Shown: positions 34,584 through 45,174, counted from the first letter of the stretch. The stretch is DNA of 64,000 nucleotides from Leuconostoc gasicomitatum LMG 18811 (GCF_000196855.1 NC_014319.1:496001-560000); one strand, 5' to 3'. Made by a program: numbers and translations. The notes: generated from the letters alone by a model not told the origin.

Positions 34584-34978
34584 ATTTGCTTAGATTGATG
34601 ATGATAGTTAGTTACCTTTGTTACGCCTATTGATTCGTCAAAAAAACTGTAAAGAAAATGTTACATTAATGCTTATGCAGTATTGAGCATGTTAATCATA
34701 TGATAACTGTTGTTAAGATAACGTTTGCAGCAACACTTACAAAAAATAATGAATAAATATTTGATGTACTACAAGGGTAAATAACACTGAGTAGCGTGTT
34801 GTTACTGGCAATATTTCAAATTGAATATGCTAATAATAATGCCTAGTTATACATAGAACAGGTGTTTGACATCTACCACCTAACACGCGCATAATTCTAA
34901 ATACAGCCATACACAAGATGTGAATCAATTATCATAATACGCATATTATTTTGTATAGAATAAGGGGAATCAGTATAC
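34584..34978 (+). promoter_or_regulatory. Long leader region upstream of nrdD
   Basis: About 395 bp without a convincing gene. A plausible promoter is TTGACA (34866-34871), 18 bp, CATAAT (34890-34895). AAGGGG eleven bases before the nrdD ATG. I found no clear NrdR box, and the sequence is AT-rich with many short imperfect repeats. Confidence 0.4.
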
Positions 34979-37120
34979 ATGAACAAAATTAATGTAGCAA
35001 CAACAATCACAAAAAGGTCTGGGGAAAAAGTACAATTTAGACCATACAAAATCGCACTTATTCTTGAATCACTTAATATTGAGGGGGATGTTTATGAAGC
35101 AATTATGAGCATTGTGCTATCCAAAGCGACACAACCTAATGTGACGACACAAGTAATTTATCAAACTATTTTGACGCAATTAGAAACATTGTCACCAAAG
35201 GCCGCAGAGTCTTTTCAATCAATTCATATAGCAGATGAACAGGCATGGCTGCAAGCGACTAACCCAGAAAATAAACTTAAATCATTAATCAACCAAGATG
35301 ATAAAACAATGCATGAAAATGCTAACAAAGATTCACATGTGTTTAATACATTTCGTGATTTAACGGCTGGTATGATTGGGAAATCTAAGGGCTTGACGAT
35401 GATGCCTGAAAGTGTGGCGAAAGCGCATTTGCGAGGTGACATTCACTGGCATGATTTAGATTACACGCCTCTTAGTCCGATGACGAACTGTTGTTTGGTA
35501 GATTTTGATTATATGTTTAAATCTGGTTATACAATGGGCAATGCACAAGTTGAAACGCCAAAGTCAATTGGTACCGCAACAGCTCAAATGGCACAGATCA
35601 TTGCCAATGTTGCGTCTTCGCAATATGGTGGGACATCTATTAATCGTGCAGATGAATTGTTAGCACCATATGCTGAAATGAATTACCAAAAGCATTTACA
35701 TAATGCCAAAATTTATGTGCAAGCAGATAAGCGCCAAGCTTACGCAGAAACTGCTACCAAGAAAGACATCTATGATGCGATGCAGGCATTAGAGTACGAG
35801 ATTAATACACTCGCCTCAGCGCAGGGTCAAACGCCTTTTACAACGCTTGGTTTTGGTTTGGGAACGAATTGGCTTGAACGAGAAATTCAAAAATCAATAT
35901 TTAAGATACGTATTAAAGGCATTGGACCAAATCATAGAACCGCTATTTTCCCAAAATTAGTTTTTTCATTGAAACGCGGTATTAATATGAATGCCGAAGA
36001 TGTTAACTATGATATTAAAAAGTTAGCCATTGAATGCGCTTCAAAACGGATGTATCCTGATGTATTAAATTATGAAAAAATTGTTGCACTAACTGGATCA
36101 TTCAAAGCACCGATGGGCTGTCGGTCATTTTTACAAGGTTGGCAAAATGAGCAAGGCGTTGAAGTTAATGAGGGACGCATGAATTTGGGAGTTGTGACGC
36201 TCAATGTGCCACGTATTGCCTTGCAATCTCAGGGTAGTAAATCACGATTTTGGGAAATATTAGATGAGCGATTAGCCTTAGCGAAGCAGGCATTAAAATT
36301 CAAACTTGCTAGAACAAAAGAAGCAGTCCCTGAAAACGCACCAATTTTGTACAAAAATGGTGCGTTTGGCAAGATGCTACAAGATGATGATGACGTTGAC
36401 ACATTATTTAAAAATGGTCGTGCGACATTATCTTTGGGCTATATTGGCTTATATGAAGTCGGAACGTACTTCTTTGGCCCAAATTGGGAAACAAATCAAG
36501 AAGCCCACGATTTTACAGTTGAAATTGTGAGACGATTGCATGTTGCTTGCAAAGCGTGGGAAGCAGAAGATGGTTATCACTATTCTGTTTACTCAACGCC
36601 TGCTGAATCATTAACGGATCGTTTTTGTGAACTAGACAAAGCCCGATTTGGAGCGATTGCTGATATAACAGACAAAGATTACTATACGAATTCGTTTCAT
36701 TATGATGTACGTAAGCATCCCACGCCTTTTGAAAAATTGTTATTTGAAGAAGCCTATCCAAAGTACACGAATGGCGGGTTTATTCATTATTGTGAGTACC
36801 CTAACTTACGCCAAAATCCAGCAGCACTTGAGGCAGTTTGGGATTTTGCTTATGATCATGTGGGTTATTTAGGAACCAATACGCCAATTGATAAATGTTT
36901 TAAATGTGGTTTTGAAGGCGATTTCAAACCTACAGCACGTGGATTTTGCTGTCCTGAGTGTGGCAATCATGATCCAAAAACGTGTGATGTGGTTAAAAGA
37001 ACGTGCGGTTACTTAGGAAATCCACAGGCACGTCCAATGATTCATGGCCGTCATGTTGAAATTGCGTCACGTGTGAAAAACATGTCACAATCGGAGGTAG
37101 ATCAAAAACATGTCAAGTAA
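34979..37120 (+). CDS. nrdD: Anaerobic (class III) ribonucleoside-triphosphate reductase
   Basis: Glycyl radical enzyme that makes deoxyribonucleotides without oxygen. The 713 residues start with an ATP cone (ITKRSGEKVQFRPYKIALILESL), then the catalytic barrel (HWHDLDYTPLSPMTNCCLVD, HNAKIYVQADKR), a zinc site CFKCGF...CCPECG, and the glycyl radical loop RTCGYLGNPQARPM near the C-terminus. All are intact. It overlaps the activase gene nrdG by 11 bp. Confidence 0.97.
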   Translation: MNKINVATTITKRSGEKVQFRPYKIALILESLNIEGDVYEAIMSIVLSKATQPNVTTQVIYQTILTQLETLSPKAAESFQSIHIADEQAWLQATNPENKLKSLINQDDKTMHENANKDSHVFNTFRDLTAGMIGKSKGLTMMPESVAKAHLRGDIHWHDLDYTPLSPMTNCCLVDFDYMFKSGYTMGNAQVETPKSIGTATAQMAQIIANVASSQYGGTSINRADELLAPYAEMNYQKHLHNAKIYVQADKRQAYAETATKKDIYDAMQALEYEINTLASAQGQTPFTTLGFGLGTNWLEREIQKSIFKIRIKGIGPNHRTAIFPKLVFSLKRGINMNAEDVNYDIKKLAIECASKRMYPDVLNYEKIVALTGSFKAPMGCRSFLQGWQNEQGVEVNEGRMNLGVVTLNVPRIALQSQGSKSRFWEILDERLALAKQALKFKLARTKEAVPENAPILYKNGAFGKMLQDDDDVDTLFKNGRATLSLGYIGLYEVGTYFFGPNWETNQEAHDFTVEIVRRLHVACKAWEAEDGYHYSVYSTPAESLTDRFCELDKARFGAIADITDKDYYTNSFHYDVRKHPTPFEKLLFEEAYPKYTNGGFIHYCEYPNLRQNPAALEAVWDFAYDHVGYLGTNTPIDKCFKCGFEGDFKPTARGFCCPECGNHDPKTCDVVKRTCGYLGNPQARPMIHGRHVEIASRVKNMSQSEVDQKHVK

Positions 37121-37697
37121 ATTAGCAAATGGCATCACAGTACCAGAGAGTAAAGAGTGGCAATCAGCTGATTTGTCGCTTAACTATGTTGCTGACTACA
37201 AGCCCTTTATTATGGTTGATGGTCCAGGTGTGCGGTGTTCAATATACTTATCAGGTTGTAAGTTTTTATGCCCAGGTTGTTATAATGTTGTTGCGCAAAA
37301 CTTTCATTACGGTACGGCATATACACAAGAACTTGAAGATCAGATCGTTGCTGATTTAAGCCACTCCTATGTTCAAGGGCTAACGTTATTAGGCGGTGAA
37401 CCTTTCTTGAATACAGCTGTTGCTCTGAAATTAACAAGACGTATACGTGCGGAGTTCGGACATACGAAAGATATTTGGTCCTGGACAGGCTATACGTGGG
37501 ATGAATTAATGGCCGAAACGGCTGACAAAAAGGCATTATTGCAAGAAATTGATGTCTTAGTGGATGGCCGTTTTGTGCAAGCATTAATGAATTTAAAGTT
37601 GCGATTTAAGGGATCATCCAACCAACGTATTATTGATGTACCTGAATCACTAGTGAAAAAAGAGATTGTTTTGTGGACGGATGAGTATGAGAATTGA
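37110..37697 (+). CDS. nrdG: Anaerobic ribonucleotide reductase-activating protein
   Basis: Radical SAM activase that forms the glycyl radical on NrdD. The 195 residues carry the cluster motif GCKFLCPGCYN (CxxxCxxC, about residues 50-57), and LTLLGGEPFLN, the GGEP motif for SAM binding. GGAGG upstream within nrdD. The nrdDG pair makes one operon. Confidence 0.96.
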   Translation: MSSKLANGITVPESKEWQSADLSLNYVADYKPFIMVDGPGVRCSIYLSGCKFLCPGCYNVVAQNFHYGTAYTQELEDQIVADLSHSYVQGLTLLGGEPFLNTAVALKLTRRIRAEFGHTKDIWSWTGYTWDELMAETADKKALLQEIDVLVDGRFVQALMNLKLRFKGSSNQRIIDVPESLVKKEIVLWTDEYEN

Positions 37698-37805
37698 TTT
37701 GGAAAGTTGCTGTTAAAGAACATTTTTTGATATTTAATGTTGTTATATTAATGATATGTATAACAGATCAACGTGCGATGTTCGACTAATTGCTCATAAA
37801 TAGGG

Positions 37806-37811
37806 TATAAT
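37806..37811 (+). promoter_or_regulatory. Likely -10 box of the teichoic acid export operon
   Basis: TATAAT 49 bp upstream of the ABC ATPase start, with no strong -35. The 160-bp region 37698-37859 holds nothing else I can support. Confidence 0.4.
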
Positions 37812-37859
37812 ATAGTGTTGTGACTTTTTCACACATTTATATTTTGTCGGAGGAAAGAC

Positions 37860-38957
37860 ATGACTGAAGATAGCAAAAAAATTGTTTATACGCCTACTGA
37901 TCCACGTGGACTGAATGAACCATTCCTACCGGTGTCTATTGCTAAGCAAATTGATTTACCTGGAAATGATAACGTTTCTGGCGCACCATTAAAGGTGAGC
38001 GGTAGATATATTACTAAAGAATATGATATGGGCACTTCGCGTAACGAAAAAATTCAAGCTATTTTGAATCCGTTAAAATCTAAAAAAGAAAAATTTTGGG
38101 GACTCAAAGGTATTTCTTTTGATGTTTTTGAAGGTGATGTTGTCGGCGTCGTCGGAGTTAATGGGTCTGGAAAGTCTACGTTACTTAACATTTTAAGTGG
38201 GGCGTTGATGGAAACTTCAGGGCGCTTAATTCTTAAAGGTAAAACATCACTTTTATCTGTTTGGGATGGTTTACGAGACAATTTAACTGGACTAGAAAAC
38301 ATTCGTTTAAAATCTTTAATGATGGGACTATCAAATAAAGAAATTGATAATCAAATTAATGATATCGCAGAGTTTTCTGAATTAGGAAAATTTATTAAGC
38401 AACCAGTTAAAAACTATTCATCGGGTATGCGTTCAAAGCTAGGCTTTGCAATAGCTGTGCATCAAAATCCTGATATTATGATTATTGATGAAGCCTTATC
38501 TGTTGGCGATCAAACTTTCACACGTAAAGCATTGAACAAAATGCAAGAGTTCAAAGCAGCTGGAAAGACAATTTTTTTTGTATCACACGCTTTAGGGCAA
38601 ATTGAAGAATTTACAGATAAGACAATGTGGATTCAATATGGTGAATTACGAGCGTACGGTGACACAGCAACAATCTTACAAGAGTACAAGAATTGGACTA
38701 AGTGGTATAACCAGTTAGATGATGACGTTAAAAAATCGTATGTTGCTGCACGTAAGCAAGCACAAAATGATTTTAATCGAACGCAACTAACTGAGCGTAT
38801 TGTAGAAGATAATCATTTATCAGATGCTGATAAGAAAAAAATTGCGCGTGATAACGCGGTTGGTGGTCGATTAACTTGGTGGAACTGGCTTTTATTAGCA
38901 ATTGGAACAGGCATATTTGTTTATGCGGTTTATCTTTATGTGTATTTGGGACGGTAA
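37860..38957 (+). CDS. tagH: Teichoic acid/polysaccharide export ABC transporter ATP-binding protein (TagH-like)
   Basis: A 365-residue ATPase. Walker A is GVNGSGKST (about residues 99-107), signature YSSGMRSKLGFAIA, Walker B IMIIDEALSVGD, switch His VSHAL. The pattern LSVGDQTFTRKALNKMQE is typical of TagH/Wzt-type exporters. A C-terminal hydrophobic segment (WLLLAIGTGIFVYAVYLYVYL) is a membrane anchor, as in some TagH proteins. It forms the exporter with the permease eight bases downstream and supplies wall teichoic acid or a related polymer to the outside. Confidence 0.85.
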   Translation: MTEDSKKIVYTPTDPRGLNEPFLPVSIAKQIDLPGNDNVSGAPLKVSGRYITKEYDMGTSRNEKIQAILNPLKSKKEKFWGLKGISFDVFEGDVVGVVGVNGSGKSTLLNILSGALMETSGRLILKGKTSLLSVWDGLRDNLTGLENIRLKSLMMGLSNKEIDNQINDIAEFSELGKFIKQPVKNYSSGMRSKLGFAIAVHQNPDIMIIDEALSVGDQTFTRKALNKMQEFKAAGKTIFFVSHALGQIEEFTDKTMWIQYGELRAYGDTATILQEYKNWTKWYNQLDDDVKKSYVAARKQAQNDFNRTQLTERIVEDNHLSDADKKKIARDNAVGGRLTWWNWLLLAIGTGIFVYAVYLYVYLGR

Positions 38958-38964
38958 TTAAACT

Positions 38965-39780
38965 ATGAGAGAAATTTGGCTTGTGCTACGGGAGCAAATA
39001 AAATACTTCCCCGTCATGCTACGTTTGGCTCGCTATGAAACTCGCGCCAAATACAAAGATCATTCATTAGGGATCTTGTGGGATTTGATTAACCCAGTGA
39101 TGCAAATTGCCACATATTGGTTAGTCTTCGGTATTGGTCTTCGTCAAGGCAATGTAGCAGATGGTATTCCTTATGTTGGCTGGCTAGTTATTGGGCAAGC
39201 AACTTGGCTATTTTTGAACACATCATTTATGGATGCAACTTGGAGCATTCGAAATAATGTGCGTCAGGTATCAAAGATGAATTTTCCAATTAGTATTATG
39301 CCAACTGTGCGAACATGGATTAACGTCATTCCTTTTGTTATTACATTGGCTGTTGGCGTATTAATTGCAGTTGGGTCAGGTGTGCACTTAACAATGCATG
39401 CATTCCAATTTGTCTATTATTTCATAGCTATGCTTGCGTTTTTGCATGCATTAGGCATATTCAATGCTACAATAACTGTTCTGTTCCCAGATTATCAACA
39501 ACTAATTCAAACGATTATGCGATTTGTATTTTGGTTCTCCGGGGCTGTTATTGATATTGCCGCCAAGCTGGGACCAGACCACGCGCGAATTAGTCGTTTG
39601 ATTGAATTGAATCCTTTTTACTATCTAATTTCAGGCGTTCGCGATTCATTTTTGAGCACAGGATGGATATGGGATCATCCGTCACAAAATCTTGCTTTCT
39701 GGATGTTTGTGTTGGTGGTCTTACTTCTCGGATCACATTTACACTTAAAGTTCCGCGCTTATTTTGCGGATCTTGTCTAA
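38965..39780 (+). CDS. tagG: Teichoic acid/polysaccharide export ABC transporter permease (TagG-like)
   Basis: A 271-residue ABC-2 membrane protein with about six helices. Family features: ARYETRAKYKDHSLGILWDLINPVMQIATYW near the N-terminus and LIELNPFYYLISGVRDSFL near the C-terminus, both common in TagG/Wzm. Cotranscribed with the ATPase. Its substrate is probably the polymer made by the next gene. Confidence 0.87.
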   Translation: MREIWLVLREQIKYFPVMLRLARYETRAKYKDHSLGILWDLINPVMQIATYWLVFGIGLRQGNVADGIPYVGWLVIGQATWLFLNTSFMDATWSIRNNVRQVSKMNFPISIMPTVRTWINVIPFVITLAVGVLIAVGSGVHLTMHAFQFVYYFIAMLAFLHALGIFNATITVLFPDYQQLIQTIMRFVFWFSGAVIDIAAKLGPDHARISRLIELNPFYYLISGVRDSFLSTGWIWDHPSQNLAFWMFVLVVLLLGSHLHLKFRAYFADLV

Positions 39781-39852
39781 AACAAGGAAAAAGGGGTGTG
39801 GGCGATTGCTCGCCCCCTCTTTGCGTACATAACTGATATAGGAGTTTTAAAT

Positions 39853-42800
39853 ATGACTGAACCAATTATCCATATACCAAAAAATCTAGACAAGCCAATA
39901 ACAGTGGTTAATAAAAGTAATCGTAAAAATACACGTTTAAGTGTTGTTGTCCCTATGTATAATGTTGCGTTGTTTTTAAAAGAAGCATTGGATTCATTAT
40001 TGCGCCAAGGTATTAATGATGAATTACAAGTTATTTTAATTGATGATGGGTCAAAGGATGAGACATCGACAATAGCAAAAGACTACGTTGACCAATACCC
40101 TGACGTTTTTGAACTTTACTTATTTGAAAATGGCGGCTTAGGTGCAGCACGTAATCGTGGGACAAATTTGGCGGTTGGTGAATATGTGACATATGTTGAT
40201 CCAGATGATATTGTAGTGGATGATTCATATCACAATATGTTATCAATTATTAATAGAACAGGTAGTGATGTCATTGGTGGTGCTGTACGTAGGTTTAATA
40301 GTACCGGAAAGCAGTGGACTTCAACTGTTCATAATAAAGCCTATCATGATGCTTATGAAGCAACGACACTAGGAGAACATCCTGAGCTGGTTTGGGATAC
40401 AACGGCATGGAATAAAATCTATAATTTGGAATTTATTCAATCTAATAGTTTGTATTTTCCAGAAAAAATGCTTTATGAAGATATGCCTATGGTTGTACCA
40501 ATGTATTCTTTGGCAAAAAAAATTGATGTCTTTGATGAGGTTATCTACTTGTGGCGTGAACGTGATGAAGGGGCTCCTTCAATTACTCAGTCGACCGCAC
40601 AGAAAAATAATTTTACGGATCGTGTTAAAGGGATGAAAATGATTCTGAGCAGCTTAGCTGATTATGATGCTCCGGAGAATGCACAAAATGAGCAGTTAAA
40701 TAAGATGCTTAATTTTGATTTACGTTTACCTTTTACATATGAAAAATACATCGCTCTTGATGATGAATATAAGGATACTATTTATGAACAAGTAAAAGGA
40801 TTCTTGAAATTGTTGACACCTGCGCAGTTTAATCAAGCACAATATTGGTATCGAGCCCTGTACACTGTTTGGTTATATCAACCAAAAGTAGTTGTACAAA
40901 ATGCAATCACTAAATTTGCAAAGTACGAGTTCTGTGTACAATTTAATCAAGATGATGGTAGTTTTCATAGTAGTTACCAAGATGATTTTGATTTTGACTT
41001 AGCAACTCTTAATTCTGATTTCGACCCATTTACTCGATTGTATAGTGTGACCGAAGAAAATAATCAAGTAGTGTTAGTGGGACACTTATTCTATCGTTAT
41101 ATGGATTTACCTACTCGAAATTTAATTTCTAATTTAAAAGTTGAACTGGTGAACAAAAATGGGGAAGTGTTGGTTCATTCTAATGGTGTGGCTGATATGC
41201 AGTATGATCCAGATGCGACTGCTAAATGGGGATTTGAAAATACGCAAAGTCGAAGGGAACAAGCAGCCCATAATTTTGATATTTCAAGCTATCGTATTAC
41301 TGTTCCGTTTGCTGAATTGGAAAGGTTAAACGAAACTGTATATGTCAAACTGAAGTTGACGGTTTATGATCGTGAACTTGAGCTTCTAATTAGTGAACCT
41401 ATGCCGGGAGATCAACCACGACCGGAAGGTTTCGTTATTGATAACGGTTTCTTATTGACTTCTTACTCATCTGATTGGCGATTACGCTTGACATATTTGG
41501 CAAACGCCCCGTTGGTAACTACGTTCACTTGGTCCAGAAATCATTACCTTTGGACAATCAAGAATGCTAAAAAGAATATCATCATCTATAATCCGACTAA
41601 TAGGGAAATTCTAAAATTAGTCAAAAATGGTAATGAATATTCATTGTCTAAGTCAGATGCTAATTATATTGGAACACCAGGTGGGGCAGGACAAGCCTGG
41701 TGGCAGTTTATGACAACTGACAATACTAATGATTATGATTCATTTGAGTTAGTACGTATGGCTACACCAACAATTGCTGAACCACATACATTAAAAAAGA
41801 ATATGACTGTGTTCCATGTTTCAAATCATGTTGCAACTTTAGCAGTTTCTTGGCAGTATCCATTGATAGCTGATGCTGAACTAGATGATGAAAACGTCAC
41901 AATTAGGTTTTGGTTAGACGGATGGGCACGATTGGCTAGTAGTGCTAATATTACTTTTATTCAGGATGGTTTGGATAATAAGTATGTTGCAAAAAAAATT
42001 GAAGGTAATTTTTTAAAACGTAATTTATGGGAAGTTCAGTTACCATTAGGTTTTGGGTTATATGCTCAAAATCGAATGCTTCATCCGGAAGTAACATTGA
42101 CGTTTTTCCAACGTCAGCCATTTACAATGCCGTTACGTTGGGGCAAGTCTAAATTTAATATTTTTCGAGAGGAACATCCTGTGGGACGTCTAACATGGTA
42201 TTTCGGATCCGATGATTCAGAGGAACACCGAGTTTTGACAATGCGTCAAAGTACCAATCGTGAAGGTTTTACGACAATGGGTGAAAAAGTTTCATTTTGG
42301 CAAGGAAAGTACCAAGAATGGTTGCAGGAACCAATTTTTGAGAAAACTATTATGTATTCGTCATATTGGGGGCAAGATTTTAATGATAATCCGAGAGCTC
42401 TGTACGAATATATTGAAAAGCATTATCCAGGATATCAACATGTCGTCGTATACTCGAATATTTTGCAAGATATTGAACTACCAGGTGTTATTCCAGTGGT
42501 CACAGGGACGAAAAAATACTGGTATTATTTGGCTCATGCAAAGTATTTTGTTAATAATGTTAATTTTGAAGGTAAGGAACGTGTTAAGCGACCAGAACAA
42601 TTAGAAATACAAACGATGCATGGCACACCATTGAAACAAATGGGCTTTAAAGTTCTTCAAGATTGGACATCAGCGTCCTATGAGCAATATTTAGAAAAAA
42701 ATCGTAACTGGGACTATTTGACGGTACCAAGTGATTATGTAGCTGAAATTGCTGCATCCGCATATCGACATCAAGCAAAAGTATTGAATACTGGATATCC

Positions 42801-43407
42801 GCGTAATGATGAGCTGTTTGTGAGAAATAACGAAGCTGAAATTCTGCGAATTAAACGTGCAATGAAGGTGCCCGTTGATAAAAAATTAGTTTTATATGCA
42901 CCAACTTGGCGTAAAAAAGGCGAGCGTAAATTAGGCATTGATTTTGAGTCAATGTATGCATCTCTACGTGATGATTTATTTGTTTTGATTCGTCCTCACC
43001 ATTTAAGTGGTGACATTGAAGTGCCAATGGCATATGCAGATAAAATGATATTATCAGATGATTCATTTGCAATTGACGATTATTATCTAATTAGTGATGT
43101 GATGATTACAGACTATTCTTCAGTTATGTTCGATTATGCCTTGCTAAACAAACCGATGGTTTTTTTCGTATATGACTTTGATAATTATGTCAGTTCACGT
43201 GGACTGAACTTTGATTTCAAGGCAGATGCACCAGGACCATTAGTATACACACAAACTGAATTAGAAATCTCATTACAATCATTTGAGGAGATACCAAAAA
43301 GGTATGAAGATAAGATTGCAATATTTGATACTAAATTTATACAGTACGATGATGGACATGCATCTGAAAATATTTTTAAGGCTGTTTTTGATCCCGAAAA
43401 AAGCTAA
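39853..43407 (+). CDS. Bifunctional GT2 glycosyltransferase / CDP-glycerol glycerophosphotransferase (TagF-like)
   Basis: A 1184-residue fusion. Residues about 30-330 are a GT-A family 2 glycosyltransferase (LSVVVPMYNVALFLKEALDSLL, IDDGSKDET, GGLGAARNRG, YVDPDD). The middle is a long beta-rich region. From about residue 830 to the end is a CDP-glycerol glycerophosphotransferase domain: YSSYWGQDFNDNPRALYEYI, MHGTPLKQMG, TGYPRNDELF, LYAPTWR, IRPHH and TDYSSVMFDYALLNKPMVFF. It should make a teichoic acid of glycerol phosphate with sugar. ATG 39853 has TAGGAG eight bases upstream. It follows the exporter genes, which supports a wall-polymer role. Precise polymer unknown. Confidence 0.88.
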   Translation: MTEPIIHIPKNLDKPITVVNKSNRKNTRLSVVVPMYNVALFLKEALDSLLRQGINDELQVILIDDGSKDETSTIAKDYVDQYPDVFELYLFENGGLGAARNRGTNLAVGEYVTYVDPDDIVVDDSYHNMLSIINRTGSDVIGGAVRRFNSTGKQWTSTVHNKAYHDAYEATTLGEHPELVWDTTAWNKIYNLEFIQSNSLYFPEKMLYEDMPMVVPMYSLAKKIDVFDEVIYLWRERDEGAPSITQSTAQKNNFTDRVKGMKMILSSLADYDAPENAQNEQLNKMLNFDLRLPFTYEKYIALDDEYKDTIYEQVKGFLKLLTPAQFNQAQYWYRALYTVWLYQPKVVVQNAITKFAKYEFCVQFNQDDGSFHSSYQDDFDFDLATLNSDFDPFTRLYSVTEENNQVVLVGHLFYRYMDLPTRNLISNLKVELVNKNGEVLVHSNGVADMQYDPDATAKWGFENTQSRREQAAHNFDISSYRITVPFAELERLNETVYVKLKLTVYDRELELLISEPMPGDQPRPEGFVIDNGFLLTSYSSDWRLRLTYLANAPLVTTFTWSRNHYLWTIKNAKKNIIIYNPTNREILKLVKNGNEYSLSKSDANYIGTPGGAGQAWWQFMTTDNTNDYDSFELVRMATPTIAEPHTLKKNMTVFHVSNHVATLAVSWQYPLIADAELDDENVTIRFWLDGWARLASSANITFIQDGLDNKYVAKKIEGNFLKRNLWEVQLPLGFGLYAQNRMLHPEVTLTFFQRQPFTMPLRWGKSKFNIFREEHPVGRLTWYFGSDDSEEHRVLTMRQSTNREGFTTMGEKVSFWQGKYQEWLQEPIFEKTIMYSSYWGQDFNDNPRALYEYIEKHYPGYQHVVVYSNILQDIELPGVIPVVTGTKKYWYYLAHAKYFVNNVNFEGKERVKRPEQLEIQTMHGTPLKQMGFKVLQDWTSASYEQYLEKNRNWDYLTVPSDYVAEIAASAYRHQAKVLNTGYPRNDELFVRNNEAEILRIKRAMKVPVDKKLVLYAPTWRKKGERKLGIDFESMYASLRDDLFVLIRPHHLSGDIEVPMAYADKMILSDDSFAIDDYYLISDVMITDYSSVMFDYALLNKPMVFFVYDFDNYVSSRGLNFDFKADAPGPLVYTQTELEISLQSFEEIPKRYEDKIAIFDTKFIQYDDGHASENIFKAVFDPEKS

Positions 43408-43698
43408 TTTTAAGATTTTCAGTTTATCGAATAATTGTCTTTATTGCATTTATGTATCTTGATTCTCTGATTGATATATGCAATTCATGTATTGGGTTAA
43501 TAGAGTAGTATTGTTTTATAGGGTAGACTATAGAAATTAGTGCAGTGAATCATTAATTGCTTTAAATTTGTAATCCTATGTACACTTATTGTGGTTTCAT
43601 AAAGGTTGGATCATAAAATTCGAGAGAACAAGTTAATTCATTGCTGAAATTTGTTAGATCTACATGGTTTATTGGTACCCGGTTAAGGAGATGCTTTT
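43408..43698 (+). other. Intergenic region, 291 bp
   Basis: AT-rich, no gene that I can support. I see no strong terminator after the TagF-like gene. AAGGAG at 43685-43690 serves the TTG start of the next gene. Confidence 0.4.
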
Positions 43699-45174
43699 TT
43701 GAAAACAAGCAGAAGAACATTTTATTTTTTAGTCATTTTGATAGCGTGGTTACCCTATTGGTGGGCTTTTTTTCCAATAATTGTCAGTTATGATGGAGCA
43801 GCTCAACTAGCTAATTTTTTTGGGTTATCTTATCCAAATAATCACCAGCCATATACAGCGGCAGCTATTATGGGAGTGTTAATTAAATTTTTTATGAAAT
43901 TGACCAATAACAATAGTACATGGTCTTTTGCATTATATGCTGGCTTGATTGGCAGTTGTAGCGCAATTGTTTGTTCTAGACTAGTGGTTAAGTTTGGAAC
44001 TGCGTTTGGGAGAAATATTCAATGGTTATCATTATTACTGTTTGCGTTATTTCCCTTGTTCCCATTTTATGCATTCTCGTATGATAAAACTGCACCATTC
44101 TTAATAGGTATTGGTATGTCATTCTCAGCACTTATTTCGATTGCGATAGATAAAAATCTTAATAATCATTTGTGGGAGTTAGCAATAGGAACAGTAGTAA
44201 CATCAGTATTTAGATCTGATGGATACTACGTAATGGTTATTGTTTTACTGGCTTGTGTGGTGGTGTTAAGAAGCAAACAACTATTACTGTGTCTAATATC
44301 GATTATTGTATTAATGACGGTAATCACTAAGGTGATTTTTCCAATGGCTTTTATTGCGCCAGGATTACCTGGTGACTCTATCAGCGTGCCACTACAACAA
44401 GTTGCCTATACAGTAAAAACACATGAAGCACAATTAAAGGGAAGTAAGTTATACGATGATTTGAACAAAATAATGCCCTTAAAAAAAATTACAGAGGCTT
44501 ACAATCCTAATTTAGCAGACTATGTTAAATTCAATTATGGGAACACCTATAACAATGAAAATAAATCAAAAAAAGAAGCATTTGAAACATTTCTGAAAGA
44601 AAGATCAAAATATGGTATCAGAAATTTTTTAAAATTATGGCTAAGATTGGGTATGAAGTATCCATTTGATTATGTAAAGGCATGGATATACCAAGTGGAT
44701 TCATACTATAGTCCAACAAATGATAATGAGCAAGAAAAGTCGTCTGGTCAATTATTTATGAATCTGAATCAAGTTTGGGTTCAAAATAGAATTACTGATG
44801 TCATGAGACAATTAAATTTTTCAGTAGATTATAATGGTTCTGAGTTTGCAAAAAAATTTAAAAATAGATTACTGACACCATTGCATAATAATAATATAAT
44901 CTATAAAATATTTCTCTCTGCATGGTTATATGACTGGTTACTTATTATATCTAGCTTAATTTTATTAGTAAAAATGATTAGAAAGAAAGTATCCATTGTC
45001 TGGGGATTGCCTTTTTTACTTCCTCTAGGCGTATTAGGTGTTGCAATGTTAACGCCAGTTGATGGGGGTATGCGATATATCTTGCCTGTTATTATGGCTG
45101 TACCAATGTGTATTGCTGTTATATTTGATACAAATCATTTAAACATTAAGGATAAAAACCGTGAAATAATTTAA
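43699..45174 (+). CDS. Multi-spanning membrane protein of the DUF6020-like family
   Basis: A 491-residue protein with about ten hydrophobic helices. The first outer loop reads PIIVSYDGAAQLANFFGL and then NNHQPYTAAAIMGVL; a long soluble region (about residues 230-390) follows, and three helices close the protein. The (Y/V)(D/S)YDG...W/N...HP(Y/I) pattern recurs in the C-terminal half of the 46336-49248 protein, so the two are related. The layout resembles membrane glycosyltransferases of the GT-C type, but I cannot name a reaction. The start is TTG with AAGGAG eight bases before it. Confidence 0.7.
   Translation: MKTSRRTFYFLVILIAWLPYWWAFFPIIVSYDGAAQLANFFGLSYPNNHQPYTAAAIMGVLIKFFMKLTNNNSTWSFALYAGLIGSCSAIVCSRLVVKFGTAFGRNIQWLSLLLFALFPLFPFYAFSYDKTAPFLIGIGMSFSALISIAIDKNLNNHLWELAIGTVVTSVFRSDGYYVMVIVLLACVVVLRSKQLLLCLISIIVLMTVITKVIFPMAFIAPGLPGDSISVPLQQVAYTVKTHEAQLKGSKLYDDLNKIMPLKKITEAYNPNLADYVKFNYGNTYNNENKSKKEAFETFLKERSKYGIRNFLKLWLRLGMKYPFDYVKAWIYQVDSYYSPTNDNEQEKSSGQLFMNLNQVWVQNRITDVMRQLNFSVDYNGSEFAKKFKNRLLTPLHNNNIIYKIFLSAWLYDWLLIISSLILLVKMIRKKVSIVWGLPFLLPLGVLGVAMLTPVDGGMRYILPVIMAVPMCIAVIFDTNHLNIKDKNREII

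Noticed and set aside
37210-37584. A 124-codon minus-strand frame inside nrdG
   Set aside because: Antisense shadow of a well-conserved radical SAM gene.
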